Of a stretch of 64,000 nt of DNA, positions 59,027-64,000 are shown one piece after another (the first letter of the stretch is position 1; every line of letters starts with the position of its first letter). The notes below the pieces were generated by a model, which worked only from the letters and a program-made list of their open reading frames with translations, ran no database searches and was not told the origin of the DNA. Both the position numbers and the translations under genes were made by a program. Origin of the DNA: Komarekiella atlantica HA4396-MV6 (GTDB taxonomy: Bacteria > Cyanobacteriota > Cyanobacteriia > Cyanobacteriales > Nostocaceae); assembly GCA_019359395.1 (NCBI GenBank), contig JAHHHK010000011.1, forward strand, positions 151,159-215,158. Direction: 5' to 3'.

Positions 59027-59572
59027 ATGACAACTGAAACCAATATTCCTTGTTTAGCAAGCTTAGAATACTTACCTTATATTGACGATCGCGGTCAAAT
59101 ACCTGAACAATTTCAAGGCAAAATCGGTGTATATGCTATTTTTAACCAAGAAAAAGTGCTGCAATTTATCGGATATTCCCGTGATGTTTATCTTAGCCTC
59201 AAGCAGCATTTAGTGCGTCAGCCACAACAATGCTTTTGGGTGAAAGCTCAAACAATTGAACGTCCTAGTCGCACAGTTTTAGAAAATATTGAGAATGCCT
59301 GGATTGCCGAAAACGGCAATGTGCCATTGGGGAATGGTGAGGATAAAGAAAAATGGACACAACCGATTGATGTCAAAGTGGTAATGACGCCTGAAGAACA
59401 AGCAAATTATCAAAGTCCAGTTAATGATGAATTAGCACAAATTAAAATTATTAAAAAAGTGGCACGGAGAGTAGAAGCAGAAATTTTAACAGAGCTAGAA
59501 GCGCGTGGTTTACAAATACAAGTTCGCTTTAATCCCAAGTTAAAAGAAGATGGATTACTTGATTTGAAATAA
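59027..59572 (+). CDS. GIY-YIG nuclease-fold protein
   Basis: 181 residues. IGVYAIFNQEKVLQFIGYSRDVYLSLKQHLV matches the GIY-YIG core: GVY in place of GIY, FIGYS in place of YIG, then the Arg helix. LENIENAWIAENGNVPLGN supplies the conserved Glu and Gly-Asn end of the domain. The C-terminal 60 residues (KIIKKVARRVEAEILTELEARGLQIQVRF) form a charged helix. It is similar to free-standing GIY-YIG proteins of cyanobacteria and plastids. DNA target unknown; a structural rather than catalytic role cannot be excluded. Confidence 0.82.
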   Translation: MTTETNIPCLASLEYLPYIDDRGQIPEQFQGKIGVYAIFNQEKVLQFIGYSRDVYLSLKQHLVRQPQQCFWVKAQTIERPSRTVLENIENAWIAENGNVPLGNGEDKEKWTQPIDVKVVMTPEEQANYQSPVNDELAQIKIIKKVARRVEAEILTELEARGLQIQVRFNPKLKEDGLLDLK

Positions 59573-59749
59573 AAGTATTTCTGAATAAAAGTACTTAATA
59601 GCTAAAGTAATCGGCGTACAATTAAAAACTCTTATTAAGTTGGTGTGCGTAGTAAAGTTTACTTGATATTAACAGAATATCACTTTAAAAAGTTAGTATA
59701 AGATATTACTTTGGGTAATATCTAAGCTAACTATTGCTTTTAACTTTCT

Positions 59750-61237
59750 ATGACAATACAGCTGTTGAACGATCGCTATCAAGTTATCCGTACACTAGGT
59801 GCTGGTGGGTTTGGTGAAACCTATTTAGCAGAAGATACGTATATGCCTTCAAAGCGCCGCTGTGTGGTTAAACAACTAAGACCGATTCAAAACAATCCCC
59901 AAATTTACCAGTTGGTGCAAGAAAGGTTTCAACGGGAAGCAGCAATTTTAGAAGAACTCGGTGGCGCAACTGACCAGATTCCCGTATTGTATGCTTACTT
60001 CTCTACAAATGGGCAATTTTACTTAGTTCAAGAGTGGATTGAAGGCGATACTCTAACGGCAAAAGTCCAAAAGCAGGGGTTATTTAGTGAAAGCACTGTC
60101 CAGGAGTTATTGGTCAATTTGTTACCCGTCCTGGATTACGTCCATTCTCGACAAATCGTTCACCGTGATATTAAGCCAGATAACATCATGATGCGTCATC
60201 ACGATGGTAAAACAGTGCTGATTGATTTCGGTGCTGTGCGGGAATCAATGGGAACGGTATTCAATTCTCAAGGTAATCCTACCAGTTCGATTGTGATTGG
60301 TACGCCTGGGTATATGCCGAGTGAGCAAGCAGCTGGTAGACCAGTTTATTCCAGTGATTTATATAGTTTAGGAATGACGGTAATTTATTTGCTGACAGGC
60401 AGACAGCCACAACAATTAGAACTAGATTCTCATACGGGTGAGATTGTGTGGCGGCAGTATGCAAATCATGTTAGCCCAATAATAGCAGGAGTCATCGATA
60501 AAGCGATCGCCTATCATCCACGCGATCGCTATCCCACCGCCAGAGCAATGCTGGATGCTTTGCAGAGCATCACAAATCCCATACCACCGACACAACCAAT
60601 TGTTATATCTGCACCACTTCCTCAAACAGTGCATGTCACCCCACAACCTAACCCTCAAAGTAATCGACACAATAGTATCCTCATCGGCGGTTTGATTGCA
60701 GGTGGATTAATTGGTGCATCTGTGATTGTTAGTCAGGTTTTCACAAAAACTTCTCAACCTGTAGCAGACAAAACGGTATCACCTTCAGAAACGCCGTCAA
60801 CTGTGACATCTCAAGTTAGAGAAACTCCAGATATTACTCCGCAAAAAACGCCATCAATTACACCACTTATAAAAACACTAAATATCCCACCTATTTCTCC
60901 TCCATCTACACCTTTCTCAACTACATCAATACCACCAGTTATTAATACAACTGTTAACAATTATTCCTGGCTTTCCCAAAGATTTGTAACTGATGCAGAT
61001 TTAAACGGTAAAGACGGTTTTGAATTAGATATTATGCGAAATTCAATTTTTGCAAGTCACGGTCGCCGTTTTGTTACTCCTGGCTTACAAAATTACTTTA
61101 ATAACCAACCTTGGTATCGTCCTATATATTCACCAAAGCAGTTCCCTGCTAACTTATTATCAAAATTAGAACAACGAAATGTTGAGTATATTGGCAAATA
61201 TCAAGACCGTTACAACATAAGATATTTTAAGAAATAG
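59750..61237 (+). CDS. Membrane Ser/Thr kinase with C-terminal YARHG-type domain
   Basis: 495 residues. Kinase domain 1-275: glycine loop LGAGGFGETYLAED, VVKQL lysine, catalytic QIVHRDIKPDNIMMRH, VLIDFGAVRE, IGTPGYMPSEQA. One membrane helix at about 305-328 (ILIGGLIAGGLIGASVIV). A Pro/Thr/Ser linker leads to a YARHG-like domain (LDIMRNSIFASHGRRFVT, NQPWYRP), predicted to sit outside the cytoplasm as a cell-envelope sensor. Probably senses wall or surface ligands and signals inside. It forms a tandem pair with the kinase at 61635. Confidence 0.92.
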   Translation: MTIQLLNDRYQVIRTLGAGGFGETYLAEDTYMPSKRRCVVKQLRPIQNNPQIYQLVQERFQREAAILEELGGATDQIPVLYAYFSTNGQFYLVQEWIEGDTLTAKVQKQGLFSESTVQELLVNLLPVLDYVHSRQIVHRDIKPDNIMMRHHDGKTVLIDFGAVRESMGTVFNSQGNPTSSIVIGTPGYMPSEQAAGRPVYSSDLYSLGMTVIYLLTGRQPQQLELDSHTGEIVWRQYANHVSPIIAGVIDKAIAYHPRDRYPTARAMLDALQSITNPIPPTQPIVISAPLPQTVHVTPQPNPQSNRHNSILIGGLIAGGLIGASVIVSQVFTKTSQPVADKTVSPSETPSTVTSQVRETPDITPQKTPSITPLIKTLNIPPISPPSTPFSTTSIPPVINTTVNNYSWLSQRFVTDADLNGKDGFELDIMRNSIFASHGRRFVTPGLQNYFNNQPWYRPIYSPKQFPANLLSKLEQRNVEYIGKYQDRYNIRYFKK

Positions 61238-61634
61238 AGTTTTTCATAATTATGAAACTTACAGAATAACTTTTAAAGCTCACTCGGATTTTTAGTCTTC
61301 TTTTGTAGCCAATGTGCTTAGCTTATTTTCCTATATGGGTACATATTTTGCTTTGTAGTACGTGTCATTTTTAGTTAAAAAGTTCTGAACGTAAAGTGTT
61401 TTCCTCTTCTTATTCGTTACGGATCACATATATCCCAATACTACTCGGAGTTTTTCATTTTCAAATCAGAATTTGGTTTGGCGAAAAGCTTAAAGGGTAA
61501 GGGTTAAAGATTTTTTCTTTCCCTTTTTGCTTCCCCTTTTCCTATTAACCGACAAATATTGACATATATCCCATCGCTATATTGTCTGAAATATTTGGTA
61601 TACATTTGGAAAGGGCTGTCGCTTGTAACCTTTC
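61238..61634. other. Gap between the two kinases
   Basis: 397 bp, AT-rich, with a poly-purine/pyrimidine stretch (aaagggtaagggttaaag...ctttccctttttgc) at 61490-61540. No gene seen. It probably holds the promoter of the second kinase. Confidence 0.5.
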
Positions 61635-63425
61635 ATGACAACAACGCTGCTGAACAATCGCTATCAAGTTATCCAGGTAATCGGTGCTGGTGGGTTTGGT
61701 GAAACCTTACTGGCAGAAGATACCCATATGCCTTCTCGTCGTCGCTGTGTTATCAAGCAACTCAAGCCGATAACCAATAATGATCCGCAAACCTACCAGA
61801 TAATTCAACAGCGGTTTGAACGGGAAGCAGCAACTTTAGAGTATCTGGGTGAAAGTAGTGACCAAATTCCCAAACTATACGCCTACTTTTCTGAAAATGA
61901 ACAGTTTTATCTTGTCCAGGAATGGATTCACGGTCAAACCCTGAAAAAAATCATCGAAACCAAAGGATGCGAAAGCGAAACTACTGTCCGGCAAATTCTC
62001 TGGAATCTACTGCCTGTATTGGATTATGTCCACAGTAAAGGGATTATTCATCGAGATATTAAGCCTGATAATATTATTCTGCGTTCACTGGATAGCAAAC
62101 CGGTTTTGATTGATTTTGGTGCAGTTAAGGAGACGATACGCTCAATTGTGAGTTTCCCAGGACACGCTACGCGATCGCTAGTGATTGGTACACCTGGTTA
62201 TATGCCTAGCGAACAAGCTGTTGGACGCCCAGTTTACGCTACTGACATTTACAGCTTAGGCTTGACGGCTATTTATCTGCTGACTGGCAAACACCCGCAA
62301 CAAATACTAACTGATTTGCAAACTGGAGAAATACTTTGGCAGCAGCACGCCCCGAATGTCTCTCCTCAACTGGCAATGGTTCTCAATCAAGCAATTAAGC
62401 CTCATGCAGGCGATCGCTACAGTACTGCGAGTAAAATGCTACATGCTTTGCAGTCTACTAATTATATTCCTCTAGAGCCATCTGCAACTATTGCATCAAC
62501 CCAACAAACCCAGCCATTATCTTTACCTCAACAAAGTACAATTATCAACTCTAGTACTCCCGGTTGGCAAAAACCTGCTGTGATTGTTGGCAGTTTAGTA
62601 GTGGGTGGTTTGATTAGTGCGATCGCAATTTCTGATATCACTCGACGACAACAACAGCCGGAAGTAAACATCGCCACAAGTCCTATTCCATCAGCAGAAT
62701 CTTCGCCTCCCACCACTGTATCTACCGATCCGCCCATTTCTTCCCAACCTTCTCCAACCGCAGTTGTACCTACTTCACCACCGCAACAACTAAATCCTGC
62801 TCCTTTGGCAACACCCAACCCGAAAGTAACCCCCATCCCAGTTGCACCCATACCATCACCAGCGAACGAGCCTGTAACTTCAGATACTCCAGCACCACTA
62901 CAACCGGAACCAGAGAATCAGACAACTGCGGTTCCCACGCCACAAAACAACCAGCCCAGAAATAAATTAGCTACTACTACCAGCAGGCAAAACGTTCCAG
63001 CATTTCCCACGGGTACACCAAGAAGTTTAGTAGAAGCTACCCTTGGTAAGCCAAATAAAGATTTAAGAGGTGTTTGGCGCAATACCCGTGCTGTTGTTTA
63101 CAAACTTGTACCAAACCAAATTGACCTTGGTTACTTATTTGATCGTAATTCTAAAGTGCTGCGTCAAACCGAAGTAGCTTTTGCCCAATCGGTAGACCCA
63201 CAAGTAATGCAGGCAACCTTAAATGGTATGTTAAATGGACAAGCCACTGACGAAATTCAGCAAGGACTCCAAAAAGTACAACAGCGTCAGTCTGATAATT
63301 TTCGTTTTTCAAAAGGTCAATTGAAAGGTCAGATTATCCGACAGAACTGTGATTTTATTTACATTAGTGTTTGGGATGCAGACCTACATGATTTTGTGAA
63401 TCCGTCTAGTGCTAAACGGTGTTAA
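61635..63425 (+). CDS. Membrane Ser/Thr kinase with Pro-rich linker and unknown C-terminal domain
   Basis: 596 residues. Kinase domain 1-275 nearly parallel to the preceding gene (VIGAGGFGETLLAED, GIIHRDIKPDNIILRS, VLIDFGAVKE, IGTPGYMPSEQA). Membrane helix about 315-335 (AVIVGSLVVGGLISAIAI). A long Pro/Thr/Ser linker (340-450) precedes a 140-residue domain (TGTPRSLVEATLGKPNKDLRGVW ... GQIIRQNCDFIYISVWDADLHDFV), which differs completely from the first kinase's YARHG region. An extracytoplasmic sensor is likely. The pair is therefore a duplication of kinase plus anchor with exchanged sensors. Confidence 0.92.
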   Translation: MTTTLLNNRYQVIQVIGAGGFGETLLAEDTHMPSRRRCVIKQLKPITNNDPQTYQIIQQRFEREAATLEYLGESSDQIPKLYAYFSENEQFYLVQEWIHGQTLKKIIETKGCESETTVRQILWNLLPVLDYVHSKGIIHRDIKPDNIILRSLDSKPVLIDFGAVKETIRSIVSFPGHATRSLVIGTPGYMPSEQAVGRPVYATDIYSLGLTAIYLLTGKHPQQILTDLQTGEILWQQHAPNVSPQLAMVLNQAIKPHAGDRYSTASKMLHALQSTNYIPLEPSATIASTQQTQPLSLPQQSTIINSSTPGWQKPAVIVGSLVVGGLISAIAISDITRRQQQPEVNIATSPIPSAESSPPTTVSTDPPISSQPSPTAVVPTSPPQQLNPAPLATPNPKVTPIPVAPIPSPANEPVTSDTPAPLQPEPENQTTAVPTPQNNQPRNKLATTTSRQNVPAFPTGTPRSLVEATLGKPNKDLRGVWRNTRAVVYKLVPNQIDLGYLFDRNSKVLRQTEVAFAQSVDPQVMQATLNGMLNGQATDEIQQGLQKVQQRQSDNFRFSKGQLKGQIIRQNCDFIYISVWDADLHDFVNPSSAKRC

Positions 63426-64000
63426 TCAGATGATCTGATGCTGAATCTGAGGCAGTTCTTTTAGCAAAGGTGGCGATCGCAATTAAAATACCTTTTATCT
63501 CCACACCTGCAATCCAAACGTCTTCTTTGTTCTTTGTTAAGTTGTATTTGAATGCAATCATAATGTGTACGGCAAATTAAGAATTTTAGCATTTGTAATA
63601 TTTTCATACACAATCTGTATTACATTTGCCAATATTGCCCGGCACTGGCTCCCCCATGACGCCACTTGCCACAACGGGGAGGCAGCCGTGTGGGCGGGTT
63701 TCCCGACTTGAACGGACTGCCGTGAGAACCCCCGTTCACATGATTGCGTCTTTGCTTCTCTACGAGACGCTACTTCGCGTTGGGAGAAGTTCTGATGCCT
63801 GTCTTGAAAAGTTGAGCCACTGCGTTGGACGGGTTTCCCGGCTTGTAGCAAGTGGCGTTCCCAACCTAGGAAACTTTCAAGGGGCGACAAACGAGCTAAA
63901 GTGCTTGCTGTATAAGTTTCCTAGCCCTTAAACCTCGCTGATAATATGCCTGCTTATTGCGAATGGAACTGACCATTTCCTCAACCCATACTTGGCACTC
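63426..64000. other. Repeat-rich non-coding end of the window
   Basis: A 49-codon minus-strand frame (63412-63561, MIAFKYNLTKNKEDVWIAGV...) overlaps the kinase end and is too weak to call. From 63650 on there are repeat phrases: cgccacttgc (63660-63669) and its complement (63848-63857), two versions of acgggtttcccggcttg, and cttctctacgagacgctac (63755-63774), shared with 1117-1135. Confidence 0.6.

Noticed and set aside
63558..63931. Overlapping open frames of about 100 codons on both strands at the window end
   Set aside because: Both lie in repeat DNA (ctacgagacgctac, acgggtttcccggc), which often stays open by composition; no homologous pattern.

Overview
The window is chromosomal DNA from a cyanobacterium, most likely a filamentous Nostocales member (Nostoc/Anabaena-like). 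The evidence is the very frequent HIP1 octamer gcgatcgc, the split RNA polymerase genes rpoC1 and rpoC2, the NADPH-thioredoxin reductase/thioredoxin fusion NTRC, the arginine dihydrolase AgrE, a CrtD-type carotenoid desaturase, an XisH/XisI pair, and many short palindromic or oligonucleotide repeats between genes. No rRNA, tRNA, CRISPR array, prophage or intact insertion sequence was recognised.

Layout. 1-2277: tail of a Ser/Thr kinase, a small conserved gene, a repeat-rich 1.2 kb gap and a small membrane TPR protein. 2313-13612: an AT-rich glycosylation neighbourhood. It holds an FkbM methyltransferase with a TPR tail, a giant fusion of about 1900 residues (FkbM + two GT4-like glycosyltransferases + an O-GlcNAc-transferase-like domain), the pair xisI/xisH, a TPR-GT41 transferase, and a type IV pilin whose gene lies just upstream of that transferase. 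13800-20600: Uma2 nuclease, a dead DUF2887 gene, NTRC, a PIN toxin/antitoxin pair, an ABC permease, a 188 bp foldback element, a ROK kinase, a small restriction-type nuclease and a duplicated-domain protein. 20682-27929: pyrG, a cell-wall amidase, a deleted DUF2887 gene, a DUF2085 membrane protein, agrE and a GNAT acetyltransferase.

27926-34377: a two-gene operon of a compact AAA ATPase followed by a 1714-residue STAND protein. The second protein has a degenerate N-terminal ATPase-like domain, helical repeats, an nSTAND NTPase, a coiled coil, a membrane segment and 14 WD40 repeats. This is the best candidate here for an undescribed signalling or conflict system. 35028-43937: methyltransferase, crtD, serine hydrolase, a large single-pass membrane protein, hslO (Hsp33), a SRPBCC-like protein, and a universal stress protein with a Uma2 gene remnant joined in frame behind its stop codon. 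44390-58129: the housekeeping block hisD (divergent), rpsT, tatD, rpoB, rpoC1, rpoC2. The rpoB leader contains a possible H-type pseudoknot. 58625-63425: a small unknown gene, a GIY-YIG protein and two tandem paralogous membrane Ser/Thr kinases with different C-terminal sensor regions. The window ends in repeat-rich non-coding DNA.

The themes are core transcription and metabolism mixed with accessory signalling (three kinases, one STAND pair), protein or surface glycosylation beside a pilin, and decaying selfish or nuclease genes (two DUF2887, one Uma2). Functional statements rest on motifs read by eye; no database search was run.
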